Below, in pieces: positions 33,790-42,307 of a stretch of DNA of 64,000 nucleotides. The position numbers were made by a program, and so were the translations under genes. Positions within the stretch are counted from its first letter, which is position 1, and the number at the start of each line of letters is the position of its first letter. The notes beneath the pieces are model-generated. The model was not told where the DNA came from. It saw only the letters and a program-made list of their open reading frames with translations, and ran no database searches. This DNA comes from Luteococcus sp048595755 (lineage in GTDB: Bacteria; Actinomycetota; Actinomycetes; Propionibacteriales; Propionibacteriaceae), in NCBI RefSeq assembly GCF_048595755.1, contig NZ_CP184360.1:3162001-3226000 (forward strand), in the 5' to 3' direction.

Positions 33790-34866
33790 ATGACCAGCAG
33801 CGCGTCCACTCCGTCCACGACTCCCACCATTGCCGTCATCGGCGGCGACGGCATCGGCCCCGAGGTGACCGCCGAGGCACTCAAGGTGCTCAAGGCCACG
33901 GTGGGTGAGGGTGCCTTCGCCTTCGACGAGGTCTCGCTGGGGGCCGAGCACTGGTTGCGCACTGGCGAGGTGCTGGCCGATGAGACCATCGAGCGCCTCA
34001 AGCGGGCCGACGCCATCATCCTGGGCGCCATCGGCGCGGCCCCGGGCTCCACCGAGGTGCCCTCCGGTCTGCTGGAGCGCGGCATGCTGCTCAAGCTGCG
34101 CTTCGCCTTCGACCACGCCGTCAACCTGCGACCCAGCAAGTACTACCCGGGGACCGCCTCTCCCCTGTCCGAGGCCATCACCGGCCGGGGCCCCATCGAC
34201 TTCGTCGTGGTGCGCGAGGGCACCGAGGGCCTGTACTGCGGCAACGGCGGTGCGGTGCGCGTCGGGACCCCGCACGAGATCGCCACCGAGGTGAGCATCA
34301 ACACCGCCCACGGCGTGGAGCGCGTGGTGCGCCACGCCTTCGAACTGGCCATGACCCGCCGTAAGAAGCTCACCCTGGTCCACAAGCACAATGTGCTGGT
34401 CAACGCCGGTGGCCTGTGGCGGCGCATCGTCGAGGAGGTCGCCGCCGAGTACCCCGAGGTGGAGCGCGACTACCTGCACATCGACGCCACCACGATCATG
34501 ATGATCACCGACCCGCAGCGTTTCGACGTGATCGTCACCGACAACCTGTTCGGTGACATCATCACCGACGAGGCGGGTGCCGTCACCGGAGGGATCGGCC
34601 TGGCGGCCAGCGCCAACATCAACCCGACCGGTGACTTCCCGAGCATGTTCGAACCCGTCCACGGCTCGGCCCCCGACATCGCCGGCCAGGGCATCGCCGA
34701 TCCCACGGCCGCGATCAGCTCCATGGTGCTGCTGCTCGACCACCTGGGACGATCCGAGGACGCGCGTCGCATCGAGGCCGCCGTCGAGGCCGACATCGCC
34801 AACCGCGGTGATGCGAAGCGTTCCACCAGCGAGGTGGGCGACGCCATCGCGTCGGCCCTCGCCTGA
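33790..34866 (+). CDS. leuB: 3-isopropylmalate dehydrogenase
   Basis: LeuB oxidises and decarboxylates 3-isopropylmalate in leucine synthesis. The 358-residue protein has IAVIGGDGIGPEVTAEAL, the substrate-binding REGTEGLYCGNGG, the metal and dimer motif TDNLFGDIITDEAGAVTGGIG, and NAD-binding EPVHGSAPDIAGQGIADPTA. The NAD type is indicated by the form of the last motif. Tartrate dehydrogenase is a close family, but the divergent ilvE supports LeuB. A 17-base-stem terminator follows. Confidence 0.94.
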   Translation: MTSSASTPSTTPTIAVIGGDGIGPEVTAEALKVLKATVGEGAFAFDEVSLGAEHWLRTGEVLADETIERLKRADAIILGAIGAAPGSTEVPSGLLERGMLLKLRFAFDHAVNLRPSKYYPGTASPLSEAITGRGPIDFVVVREGTEGLYCGNGGAVRVGTPHEIATEVSINTAHGVERVVRHAFELAMTRRKKLTLVHKHNVLVNAGGLWRRIVEEVAAEYPEVERDYLHIDATTIMMITDPQRFDVIVTDNLFGDIITDEAGAVTGGIGLAASANINPTGDFPSMFEPVHGSAPDIAGQGIADPTAAISSMVLLLDHLGRSEDARRIEAAVEADIANRGDAKRSTSEVGDAIASALA

Positions 34867-34891
34867 AAGCTGAGCAGCGTCGCTCAAACCG

Positions 34892-34928
34892 ACCGCCCCT
34901 GACCGCACCTCGTGCGGTCAGGGGCGGT
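34892..34928. terminator. Strong bidirectional terminator between leuB and ribH
   Basis: A perfect 17-base stem (34892-34908 with 34912-34928) and a CTC loop, followed by TTCACCG. It serves leuB on the plus strand and the riboflavin operon on the minus strand. Confidence 0.88.
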
Positions 34929-34951
34929 TCACCGTTCGGGGGTTGGACGCC

Positions 34952-35422
34952 TCAGCCAATCGCCTCACGCAGCGCGGCGACGGTGGCCACCGCCGCGGTG
35001 GCGGCCTCATGCCCCTTGTCCTCGCTGGAGCCCTCCAGACCGGCGCGGTCCAGGGCCTGCTGCTCGTCGTCGCAGGTCAGCACGCCGAAGCCGACGGGCT
35101 TGCCGGTACGCACGCTGACGTCGGTGAGCCCGATCGTGGCCGCCTCGCACACGTACTCGAAGTGCGGGGTGCCGCCGCGGATCACCACGCCCAGCGCCAC
35201 CAGCGCGTCGAAGTGGTCGACCAAGGCGGAACAGGCGCCGGCCAACTCGAAGGTGCCCGGCACCCGCACGAGGGTGACCTCGGTGACGCCGGCCTCGGTC
35301 AGACCCCGCTGGGCCCCGTCGACCAGGCCGTCCATCACGGTGGTGTGCCAGCTGGCCGCCACGATGGCGACCTTCAGGCCGGGGGTCTGGACGGTGATGG
35401 TGGGTGCTCCTGCTCCGCTCAT
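34952..35422 (-). CDS. ribH: 6,7-dimethyl-8-ribityllumazine synthase
   Basis: RibH condenses the ribityl-aminouracil with dihydroxybutanone phosphate to lumazine, the step before riboflavin. The 156-residue protein has VAIVAASWHTTVMDGLVDGA, the VRVPGTFELAGAC segment and the GVVIRGGTPHFEYVC active-site region. It is the last gene of the riboflavin operon; its ATG overlaps the ribBA stop (ATGA). Capsids of 60 subunits are typical of the family. Confidence 0.97.
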   Translation of the reverse strand: MSGAGAPTITVQTPGLKVAIVAASWHTTVMDGLVDGAQRGLTEAGVTEVTLVRVPGTFELAGACSALVDHFDALVALGVVIRGGTPHFEYVCEAATIGLTDVSVRTGKPVGFGVLTCDDEQQALDRAGLEGSSEDKGHEAATAAVATVAALREAIG

Positions 35423-36663
35423 GCGGTGACTCCGTTCTTGAGGCCCTCGACAAGCTCGGGCGCCGATTCGTTCAGATTGGCCGGGAGGGCATGGCCCATC
35501 CGATCGCGCTTGGTGGTGAGGTAGGAAATGTTGTCGGCGCCGACGCCGGTGGCCCCCGAGCGCAGCCCGAGCACCTCCAGCCCCGCCGCCCGCAAGGCCT
35601 CCGCCTTGTCGGGATTGTTGGTGAGCAAGGTGATCCCGGGCACGTCCAATGCCGTCAGGATCGCGGCCGCGGCGCCGTACTCGCGGTCGTCGACGGGCAG
35701 GCCGAGCTCGGTCTGGGCATCGACGGTGTCGGCCCCGCCGTCCTGCAGGTGGTAGGCCCGCAGCTTGTTCAGCAGACCGACGCCGCGACCCTCATGACCG
35801 CGCAGGTAGACCAGCACACCCGGCTCGGCGCCCAGCAACTCCTGGGCCCGCCGCAGCTGCGGGCCGCAGTCGCAGCGCAGGGATCCCAACGCGTCGCCGG
35901 TCAGGCACTCGGAGTGCATCCGCACCAGGTTGCGATCGCCGATGCCGTGGGGGCTGACCATGGCGACGTGCTCGGCGCCGGTGACCAGGTCTCGGAAGCC
36001 GATCGTCTCGAAGCGGCCCGCCTGCGTGGGCAGCACGGTGCGCGCCACCTCCTCCACCCGGTCGTGCAGGGCACGCCAGGCGGCCAGGTCTGCGATGGTG
36101 ACCACCGGCAGCCCCTCCTTGGCGCCCAGGGCGAGCACGTCGTCGGTGCGCATCATGGTGCCGTCGTCGTGCACCAACTCGCCGATCACGCCGACGGGGC
36201 TCAGTCCGGCCAGCCGGCACAGGTCGACGGTGGCCTCGGTGTGGCCGCGGCGGGCCAGCACTCCCCCGTCGCGGGCGCGCAGTGGGACGACGTGCCCGGG
36301 GCGGTTGAAGTCGGTCGCGGTGGCATCCGGGCTGGCCAGCAGCCGGACGGTGGTGGCGCGGTCATGGGCGCTGATCCCCGTCGTGGTGCCCCGTGCGGCG
36401 TCGACGGTGATGGTGTACGCGGTGCGCAGGCTGTCCTGGTTCTGTTCGACCATCAGCGGCAGATCCAGCCGATCGGCCCAGTCATTGGGCATCGGGGCAC
36501 ACAGGTAGCCGGAGCTGTGCCGGATCGCCCAAGCGGTCCACTCGTCGGTCAGGGTCTGGCCGGCGGCGATGACGTCGCCCTCGTTCTCCCGGTCGACGTC
36601 GTCCAGCACCAGCACCGGACGCCCCTGACGCAGGGCCTCCAAGGCCTCCTCGATGGTGTTCAC
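35419..36663 (-). CDS. ribBA: Bifunctional DHBP synthase / GTP cyclohydrolase II
   Basis: The N-terminal RibB half makes dihydroxybutanone phosphate (motifs DDVDRENEGDVIAAG, TDFNRPGHVVPLRARDGGVLARRGHTEA). The C-terminal RibA half opens GTP (zinc ligands in MHSECLTGDALGSLRCDCG, then LRGHEGRGVGLLNKL). The 414-residue length is normal. The GTG start at 36663, preceded by GGAGGAGG, overlaps the ribE stop by four bases. Its C-terminal APELVEGLK is encoded by a copy of an interspersed TCGACARGCTC repeat. Confidence 0.97.
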   Translation of the reverse strand: MNTIEEALEALRQGRPVLVLDDVDRENEGDVIAAGQTLTDEWTAWAIRHSSGYLCAPMPNDWADRLDLPLMVEQNQDSLRTAYTITVDAARGTTTGISAHDRATTVRLLASPDATATDFNRPGHVVPLRARDGGVLARRGHTEATVDLCRLAGLSPVGVIGELVHDDGTMMRTDDVLALGAKEGLPVVTIADLAAWRALHDRVEEVARTVLPTQAGRFETIGFRDLVTGAEHVAMVSPHGIGDRNLVRMHSECLTGDALGSLRCDCGPQLRRAQELLGAEPGVLVYLRGHEGRGVGLLNKLRAYHLQDGGADTVDAQTELGLPVDDREYGAAAAILTALDVPGITLLTNNPDKAEALRAAGLEVLGLRSGATGVGADNISYLTTKRDRMGHALPANLNESAPELVEGLKNGVTA

Positions 36664-37268
36664 AGCTCCTCCTCCGCTTCCTTGGCCGCCAGCATCCGTT
36701 CGACATATTTCGCGAGCACGTCCACCTCCAGGTTCACCACGTCGCCCACCTGCTTGCTGCCCAGCGTGGTGAGCTCGAGGGTGGTGGGGATCAGGGAGAC
36801 CTCGAAGAAGTCGTCGCCGATCGCGCTCACGGTCAGCGAGACGCCGTCGACGGTGATCGACCCCTTCTCCACCACGTAACGCGACAGCGCCGCGGGCAGC
36901 TCGAAGCGCACCACCTCCCACCGCTCGCCGGGCGTGCGCTTCAGGATCCGAGCGGTGCCGTCGACGTGCCCCTGCACGACGTGACCGCCGAAGCGGCCGT
37001 TGGCGGCCATGGCGCGTTCCAGGTTGACCGGTGAACCCTCCACCAACTCGCCCAGCGACGAGCGGCGCAGGCTCTCGGCCATCACGTCGACGCTGAAGCT
37101 GGCCTGGTCGTGCTCGACGACGGTCAGGCAGACCCCATTGCAGCTGATCGAGGCGCCGTGGGTGGCGTCGCTGACCACCAGCGGGCCGCGGATCCGCAGC
37201 ACCGCCGATTCGGTGCCGTGCTGGATGGACTCGACGCTGCCGAGCTCCTCGACGATTCCGGTGAACAT
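36660..37268 (-). CDS. ribE: Riboflavin synthase, alpha chain
   Basis: Riboflavin synthase dismutates two lumazines to riboflavin. The 202-residue protein has two lumazine-binding barrels: MFTGIVEELG to about 97, with NGVCLTVV, and GGHVVQGHVDGTA with DGVSLTVSAIG, ending in an acidic helix AKEAEEEL. Its ATG follows the ribD stop directly, and its own stop overlaps ribBA. All four genes are thus tightly linked behind one FMN riboswitch. Confidence 0.97.
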   Translation of the reverse strand: MFTGIVEELGSVESIQHGTESAVLRIRGPLVVSDATHGASISCNGVCLTVVEHDQASFSVDVMAESLRRSSLGELVEGSPVNLERAMAANGRFGGHVVQGHVDGTARILKRTPGERWEVVRFELPAALSRYVVEKGSITVDGVSLTVSAIGDDFFEVSLIPTTLELTTLGSKQVGDVVNLEVDVLAKYVERMLAAKEAEEEL

Positions 37269-38339
37269 TCACTTCTCCTTGTGGTTGGCTTCGACAGGCT
37301 CAGCCGCCGTGCGTGGGGACTCAGCCAGCATGATGAGGGCGATGTCGTCGCCGTGGCGTTCGACGTGGGCGATCTGGAGCCGAGCGATGTCGGCGATGGT
37401 GTCGATTCCCAGGCCCGCGACGGCCGGGCTGCCCGCACCGAGCAGGGCCGGTGCGAGGCAGGCGATGACCTCGTCGATGACGCCGGCGCGCCACCAGGCG
37501 GCGGCCAGGGTGGGGCCGCCCTCCAGCCAGACGCGATGGATCCCCTCGCTGGCAAGCTCTTCCAGTACGGCCAACGGGTCAGCGCCGGGCAGTTGGCGGA
37601 AGCCCCCGTCATCGCCCCGCACCCGGGCATGGACCGGGACAGGGCGGTTCCCGAGGACCACACGCAACGGTTGCTCGGCCACGGGCCGGTCCTGCTCGTC
37701 GCGCACGGTGAGTCGAGGATCGTCGGCCAGCACGGTTCCGGTGCCGACGACCACGGCGCCGCAGCGGGCCCGCCGGGCATTCATCGCGCGGCGCATCGGC
37801 TCCCCGGTGATCCACTGCGAGGTGCCGTCAGCCGCGGCACTGCGGCCGTCGAGCGTGGCCGCGAACTTCCAGGTGACCCACGGCCGTCCGGTGCAACGGG
37901 CGAAGGTCCAGGTCTGGTTGACCTGCTCGGCCCGCTCGGCCAGCAGTCCGGCCGTGACCACGACACCCGCCTCGCGGAGGTTCAGGGCACCACCCGCGGC
38001 CTCCGCGGTGGGATCGGCCTGGGCGAAGACCACCTCGGCGACCCCGGCGGACAGCAGCGCCTGGGCGCAGGGGCCGGTTCGGCCGGTGTGGTTGCAGGGT
38101 TCCAGGGTGACGACGGCCGTCGCCCCGCGGGCCAGGTCCCCCGCGTCAGCAAGAGCCATCACCTCGGCGTGGTCGGTTCCTGCACCCCGGTGCCAGCCCT
38201 CCCCGACGACCCGGCCATCGGGCGCGAGTAGCACGCAGCCGACGCGCGGGTTGGGATCTGCCTCGGGCCCACGGACGGCAAGCCCCAGGGCACGCTCCAT
38301 CGCGGCGCGGATCCGCGCCTGCCTCGTCGGTTCTTCCAT
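37269..38339 (-). CDS. ribD: Bifunctional riboflavin deaminase/reductase
   Basis: RibD deaminates the pyrimidine intermediate and reduces its ribosyl side chain. The 356-residue product has the zinc deaminase motifs HAEVMAL and LEPCNHTGRTGPCAQAL, and a C-terminal reductase with TLDGRSAAADGTSQWITG and VWLEGGPTLAAAW. ATG 38339 was chosen over 38363 because AGGGGAG lies just upstream of it. It opens the rib operon and is preceded by an FMN riboswitch at 38478-38600. The 3' end carries a copy of the interspersed TCGACARGCTC repeat. Confidence 0.95.
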   Translation of the reverse strand: MEEPTRQARIRAAMERALGLAVRGPEADPNPRVGCVLLAPDGRVVGEGWHRGAGTDHAEVMALADAGDLARGATAVVTLEPCNHTGRTGPCAQALLSAGVAEVVFAQADPTAEAAGGALNLREAGVVVTAGLLAERAEQVNQTWTFARCTGRPWVTWKFAATLDGRSAAADGTSQWITGEPMRRAMNARRARCGAVVVGTGTVLADDPRLTVRDEQDRPVAEQPLRVVLGNRPVPVHARVRGDDGGFRQLPGADPLAVLEELASEGIHRVWLEGGPTLAAAWWRAGVIDEVIACLAPALLGAGSPAVAGLGIDTIADIARLQIAHVERHGDDIALIMLAESPRTAAEPVEANHKEK

Positions 38340-38477
38340 CTCGCTCCCCTGCTTCGGCACCACTGCCGTGCACCGGGGTGTGCGAGGACGCGCACGGATG
38401 CGCGCTCACGCTGTACGTCGTCGGACGACGTCCAGTCAGGGAGCCGGGCGTGTCAGGACGACAGCCAACGACCCCAC

Positions 38478-38600
38478 GTGTTTCCTCCCATCCGGACTTT
38501 CACCGTCGGTCCTGGAATTCCACCAGGTCAACCGTCAGCTGGAGGCTGACGGGTCGCGGACTGTCACCGCCGGTTCGGACTTGCACCGACCCCGGAACAC
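38478..38600 (-). ncRNA. FMN riboswitch (RFN element)
   Basis: On the minus strand the conserved core reads GGGGTCGGTGCAAGTCCG, ACCGGCGGTGACAGTCCGCGA, then after a variable stem (CCGTCAGCCTCCAGCTGACGG) GGACCGACGGTGAAAGTCC and GGATGGGAGGAAACAC. P1 pairs GTGTTCC (38594-38600) with GGAAACAC (38478-38485). It precedes ribD by 138 bases. The region between holds two further hairpins and a CCCC/GGGG pairing that could hide the ribD ribosome site, which suggests control of translation; that last part is inference. The 350 bases between ribD and the DUF3152 gene hold no other gene. Confidence 0.97.
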
Positions 38601-38689
38601 GTTGGGGCCATTGTGCCACGTCCTGGATGCGCGCCGCATGGAAGCGCGACACGTGGACCGTCAGGTGGTGACGACGGTGCCCGAGAGGG

Positions 38690-39499
38690 CTACTTGCCGT
38701 CGTCGACGGGCCACGGATTGGGCTTGCACCGGTCGAGGGCCTTGCTCTGCTGCATCATCACCGGGGCCTTGCGGCCCGGTGCGGGACAGCCGACGTGCCC
38801 CTTGCCGATGTAGTGGCCCACCTCATGGTTGATCACATAGGAGCGGTACTGCGTCAGGTCCTGGTAGGTCGGTGTCATGTAGAGCCACCGGTCGGTGTTG
38901 ATCAGGACATTGCCACCCGACTGGCAGCTCCAGGTCATCCGCACGTCCAGTGGGCACATCTTCTGCACCGTGGCTGGTGAGGCCAGCATGATGTTGAAGT
39001 CCGCCTTCGCCGGATCCTTGACCAGTTCGAAGGAGATGGCCTCGCTGCCGAGCCAGCTGCGCTGGTCGTTGAGGATCCCGGCGATCTGGCGCGCGCTGGA
39101 TCGGGGATCCACACCGGTCCCGTCCTCCACCTTGACCAGGTAGCGGTGGCGGACCGCGGTCTTCCGGGAGGGTGGCACCGCGACGGGCGCCACCTGCCAG
39201 GTGCCCTTGCCCTTGGCCCCGGTGCGCACCACACCGTCGGCATCGGGCTTGGGCTGGGCACTGCTCGCCGCGGCAGTGGGACTGGCAGGGCGACTCGGCG
39301 TAGGGCTCGCGCTCGACGAGCTGGCACTCGGGCTCGGGCTCGGGACCGCCTGCTCCTGACCATCTGCGCCACACCCGCGCAGCAAACCCAGCAGGACGAC
39401 CAGCACCACGCCGGCCACCAGCAGGGCACCAACGGAGGCTGCGCGCCTGCCCCGCGGGGTCAGTTGCACGACCGGACGGTTCCAAGGCGCTTCGCTCAC
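38690..39499 (-). CDS. DUF3152 family membrane-anchored, metzincin-like protein
   Basis: The product (269 residues from GTG 39499; GTG 39547 is also possible) has one membrane helix (about 20-42) and a Ser/Pro/Ala-rich linker (50-85). An extracytoplasmic DUF3152 domain follows. It carries HEVGHYIGKGH (H225, E226, H229, H235), a zinc-metzincin signature, followed by PVMMQQS like the Met-turn. Two cysteines (C182, C192) and two later ones (C238 and one near the end) may form disulfides. It is probably a secreted-side peptidase of unknown substrate; it stands alone. Confidence 0.88.
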   Translation of the reverse strand: MSEAPWNRPVVQLTPRGRRAASVGALLVAGVVLVVLLGLLRGCGADGQEQAVPSPSPSASSSSASPTPSRPASPTAAASSAQPKPDADGVVRTGAKGKGTWQVAPVAVPPSRKTAVRHRYLVKVEDGTGVDPRSSARQIAGILNDQRSWLGSEAISFELVKDPAKADFNIMLASPATVQKMCPLDVRMTWSCQSGGNVLINTDRWLYMTPTYQDLTQYRSYVINHEVGHYIGKGHVGCPAPGRKAPVMMQQSKALDRCKPNPWPVDDGK

Positions 39500-39608
39500 G
39501 CCCCCCACAGTAGGCCCCCGGCGCCGCCGCTGCGACACGGCGAGCACGGCCCGGTCTCACGGTTCGAGCCTCGATCCCTGCTGTCACAGTGGCTGCAACA
39601 CTGACCGA

Positions 39609-40178
39609 ATGAGCACCACCGACGAGGTTCCGGAGTTGGTCAGCCGCGCGCTGCGGCACTGTCTGCGCACCGGCTGGCTGGAGACCACTCGACACGAGAC
39701 GGGCCGGTTGCTCGCCACCCTGGCGGCCAGTTGCCGCGGCACCGTTGCCGAGGCCTCCACCGGCAGTGGGGTCGGCGTGGCCTGGCTGCGCAGTGGAGCC
39801 TCCCCCGAGACCCGGGTGGTGTCGGTGGAGCGTGACCCACAGCGCGCCCAACAGGCTCGCGAGAACCTGGAGGACAGCGACGTGGAGGTCATCGACGGGG
39901 GCTGTGACCAGTTGCGGGAACACGGCCCCTTCTCGTTGCTGTACATGAATCGCGCCACCGCCGAGCTGGTGGAGCGCGACCTGGCCTGGAGCCTGGTGGA
40001 GCCGGGCGGGCTGGTGGTCATCGACGACTTCGAGCCCAGCGGACAGTGGTCCACCAGGGAGCCGCAGGGGCTGCTCACCGACAGGTTGTTGCACGGCTGG
40101 CTCACCGACGAGAGGTTCACCTCCACCGAAACCACCCTGGCGGCAGACCTCAGTGTCCTGATCGCGGCCCGCCGCTGA
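39609..40178 (+). CDS. O-methyltransferase-like SAM-dependent protein
   Basis: The 189-residue product has a class I methyltransferase core: VAEASTGSGVGVAWLRSG (SAM loop), TRVVSVERDPQRAQQARENL (acidic residue after strand 2) and SLLYMNRATAELVERDL. It then has LVEPGGLVVIDDFEPSG. It resembles the caffeoyl-CoA/catechol O-methyltransferase family that sits near sigE in actinobacteria, but the metal ligands of that family are not clearly all present. Substrate unknown. Its start is 109 bases from the divergent DUF3152 gene. Confidence 0.75.
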   Translation: MSTTDEVPELVSRALRHCLRTGWLETTRHETGRLLATLAASCRGTVAEASTGSGVGVAWLRSGASPETRVVSVERDPQRAQQARENLEDSDVEVIDGGCDQLREHGPFSLLYMNRATAELVERDLAWSLVEPGGLVVIDDFEPSGQWSTREPQGLLTDRLLHGWLTDERFTSTETTLAADLSVLIAARR

Positions 40179-40185
40179 TCCGGTC

Positions 40186-41079
40186 TCAGCGGCCGACGAA
40201 ACGCAACCAGTCAGGCACCTCGCGCCTGGCCTGGGCCACCCCCAGCTGGTGAGCCTCGCGCAATCTCTCGACGCGTCGCTCCTGATTGCCGATCCTCATG
40301 TGGGTGGGCCGGAAGACATAGGCCCTGCCCTGGCGCTCGAGCTCGGCGAGTTCATCCAGGGTTCGGTTGTAGTTCTCGGCCCGCCGCAGCAGGGCCTCGG
40401 CGATCTTCGGGTAGCGACGAAAGACCACGCCATGGGCGCGTGGGTAGCGCACCGGTGGCTTGCGGTAGCCGGCCGGCCTGGTGAGCACGACGAAGAACTT
40501 CTCGTAACCGGCTTCCTGGGCGGCATCCAGGGCGATTCCACCGCTGGGCCCCAGAGCGCCGTCGCACCAGGGTTCGCCGTCGATCTGGACGATGGGCATC
40601 AGCCCGGGCATCGTCGACGAGGCCCTGATCCGCTTGCCCATGTCGCGCAGCGTCGGCATGTGGTCCTGCTTGTTCCAGTAGACGCTCTGGCCGGTGCGGG
40701 CATTGAAGCCCCCGATCTTCATGGTGATCGGGTTGGCCTTGAAGGCCTCCCAGTCCAACGGGAGCGGCTGGCCTGCCTCGCCGGTCTGTTCGTAGATGAA
40801 CTCGGAATTGAACACACCCTTGCCCTGCACCCAGGTGCGCCAGCTGCCGAACTGCGGCTCCTGCACGATGTCGACGAAGCTTGCCTCGGCACGGGCTGCG
40901 TCGCGGGCGACGTAGTTGAGGCTGTTCGACGATCCGGCCGAGATCCCCGCGACGAAGTCGAAGTACATCTCCTGCGCCAACAACTCCTGAACCACCGCAC
41001 AGGTGTAGGCGGCTCGCATGCCACCACCCTCGAAGACGAGCGCGGTGTCGGTGATGTTGGATTCCATGACCTCAGGCAC
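40186..41079 (-). CDS. Patatin-like phospholipase
   Basis: The 297-residue protein has the oxyanion loop GGGMRAAYT (18-26), the nucleophile elbow GISAGS with serine 47, and the catalytic aspartate in DGALG (D173). This is the Ser-Asp dyad of patatins of the YjjU type (rhs: SNSLNYVARD, WTQGKG-like segment). Such enzymes hydrolyse acyl esters of lipids. ATG 41067 is an alternative start. Its 3' end converges with the methyltransferase gene, with 7 bases between. Confidence 0.93.
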   Translation of the reverse strand: MPEVMESNITDTALVFEGGGMRAAYTCAVVQELLAQEMYFDFVAGISAGSSNSLNYVARDAARAEASFVDIVQEPQFGSWRTWVQGKGVFNSEFIYEQTGEAGQPLPLDWEAFKANPITMKIGGFNARTGQSVYWNKQDHMPTLRDMGKRIRASSTMPGLMPIVQIDGEPWCDGALGPSGGIALDAAQEAGYEKFFVVLTRPAGYRKPPVRYPRAHGVVFRRYPKIAEALLRRAENYNRTLDELAELERQGRAYVFRPTHMRIGNQERRVERLREAHQLGVAQARREVPDWLRFVGR

Positions 41080-41109
41080 GCCTGCCAGTCTAGGAGCCCA
41101 ACCAATGGC

Positions 41110-42105
41110 TCAGTGGCCTGTCCGCTGCCGTTGCAGCAGGGTGTTCAGGGTGACCGCCGCGGTCTGGGGATCCGCGACGGTGATGTACATCGGCGGCTTT
41201 CCTGCCTGGTGGACCAGCAGGGTGGGTGCCTGGGCGGTCACCAGGCCCCTGCCGCCGTCGAAGAGGGCGCCGCGCAGCCCGTAGCCACCGAAGTCACCCA
41301 TCGGGCTGACGGTCCGGCCCACCTCGGCGTGGACGATGGTCTCCAGCGGAATGTTGACCCAACGGATGGGTCCGGTGGTGCGCAGCCCGCGCGAGTCGAT
41401 CCTGATGCGGGTGAAGACCATCTGCAAGGGCACCGCGGCGGTCAGCAGGGTCAGTGCCATGATGATGGCTCCGGCCATGTTCCCCTGGGCTCCGAAGTAG
41501 CCGCCCAGGACGATGACGGGCAGACAGAGCAACAGCAGGATCCAGTAGATCGCCTTGCCGCGCACCAGTCGGCCGGTCCAGGCAAGACGCCCGTGACTTG
41601 GTGTGGTCATGGTGGGAGCATACGTCGGCAGTCGCGTCGAGGCGGGGACCAGGACGGTGGGCGCCCGGGTGACCAACCAGACCAGCCAGCCGATGACCAT
41701 CGCTGCCGCCGCCCCCACGACGAAGCTCCACCACTCGTCGCCGACCTGCTCGGTGGTCAGCCCGCGCTGCATCCACGTACCGCCGAAGAACACACATGTC
41801 AGGAAGGCGGCCATGCCGGCGGTCACCGGCGCCATGCTGCGGGCCTGCTTCAGTGCCGCCCCCAGCGCAATCATGGGCAGTGTCAACCCCACGGTGATCG
41901 CCAGGTGTGTCCAGACCACCCGATCGAGCGATGTGAAGCCATCGGGCCTGCCATCGGCTCCCCAATGGGTGACCACCGGATCGGGCAGTTCATCGCGCAC
42001 GCTGAGCACCAGCGCGGCACCGGCGACGGCGCAGAGCAGGGTGACCAGGGCGGGCAACCAGTAGACCCGAGCCGGCGGGTGGTCGACGAATTGCGTGGAC
42101 TTCAT
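41110..42105 (-). CDS. DUF1648-domain multi-helix membrane protein
   Basis: The 331-residue product has about six helices. The first part (VVTHWGADGRPDGFTSLDRVVWTHL) is the DUF1648 pattern found in membrane proteins such as SdpI. The C-terminal 90 residues (IRIDSRGLRTTGPIRWVNIPLETIVHAEVG) look like a PH-type beta domain. I chose ATG 42105, the first methionine after which the sequence fits. It follows the patatin unit on the same strand, 30 bases upstream of it. Function unknown. Confidence 0.82.
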   Translation of the reverse strand: MKSTQFVDHPPARVYWLPALVTLLCAVAGAALVLSVRDELPDPVVTHWGADGRPDGFTSLDRVVWTHLAITVGLTLPMIALGAALKQARSMAPVTAGMAAFLTCVFFGGTWMQRGLTTEQVGDEWWSFVVGAAAAMVIGWLVWLVTRAPTVLVPASTRLPTYAPTMTTPSHGRLAWTGRLVRGKAIYWILLLLCLPVIVLGGYFGAQGNMAGAIIMALTLLTAAVPLQMVFTRIRIDSRGLRTTGPIRWVNIPLETIVHAEVGRTVSPMGDFGGYGLRGALFDGGRGLVTAQAPTLLVHQAGKPPMYITVADPQTAAVTLNTLLQRQRTGH

Positions 42106-42175
42106 GCTCGACGTCCTACCACACACCGATTCGGCGACGAAGAGATCCTCTCCACCGGCGGGGTTGCGACCTGCC

Positions 42176-42279
42176 CCTCGACAAGCTCGGGGAACGGATG
42201 GGAGACGGCTCGGGGAACGGATGGGAACGACGCGAGGCCCCTCCCGCGCGATGCGGAAGGGGCCTCGACAGGCTCGGCC
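42176..42279. repeat. Interspersed TCGACARGCTC repeats, two copies
   Basis: CCTCGACAAGCTCGG (42176-42190) and GCCTCGACAGGCTCGGCC (42262-42279) lie between the DUF1648 and ilvC genes. Two more copies are inside the 3' ends of ribBA (35445-35460) and ribD (37288-37304). Between these two copies the string GCTCGGGGAACGGATGGGA-like also repeats (42187 and 42209). The gap of 202 bases holds no gene. Confidence 0.75.
42233..42267 (-). terminator. Terminator after ilvC
   Basis: CGAGGCCCCT (42233-42242) pairs perfectly with 42258-42267 around a 15-base loop, about 40 bases past the ilvC stop. It partly overlaps the second TCGACAGGCTC repeat. Confidence 0.7.
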
Positions 42280-42307
42280 ACCGGAGGGGCGGCTCAGACG
42301 GCGACGA

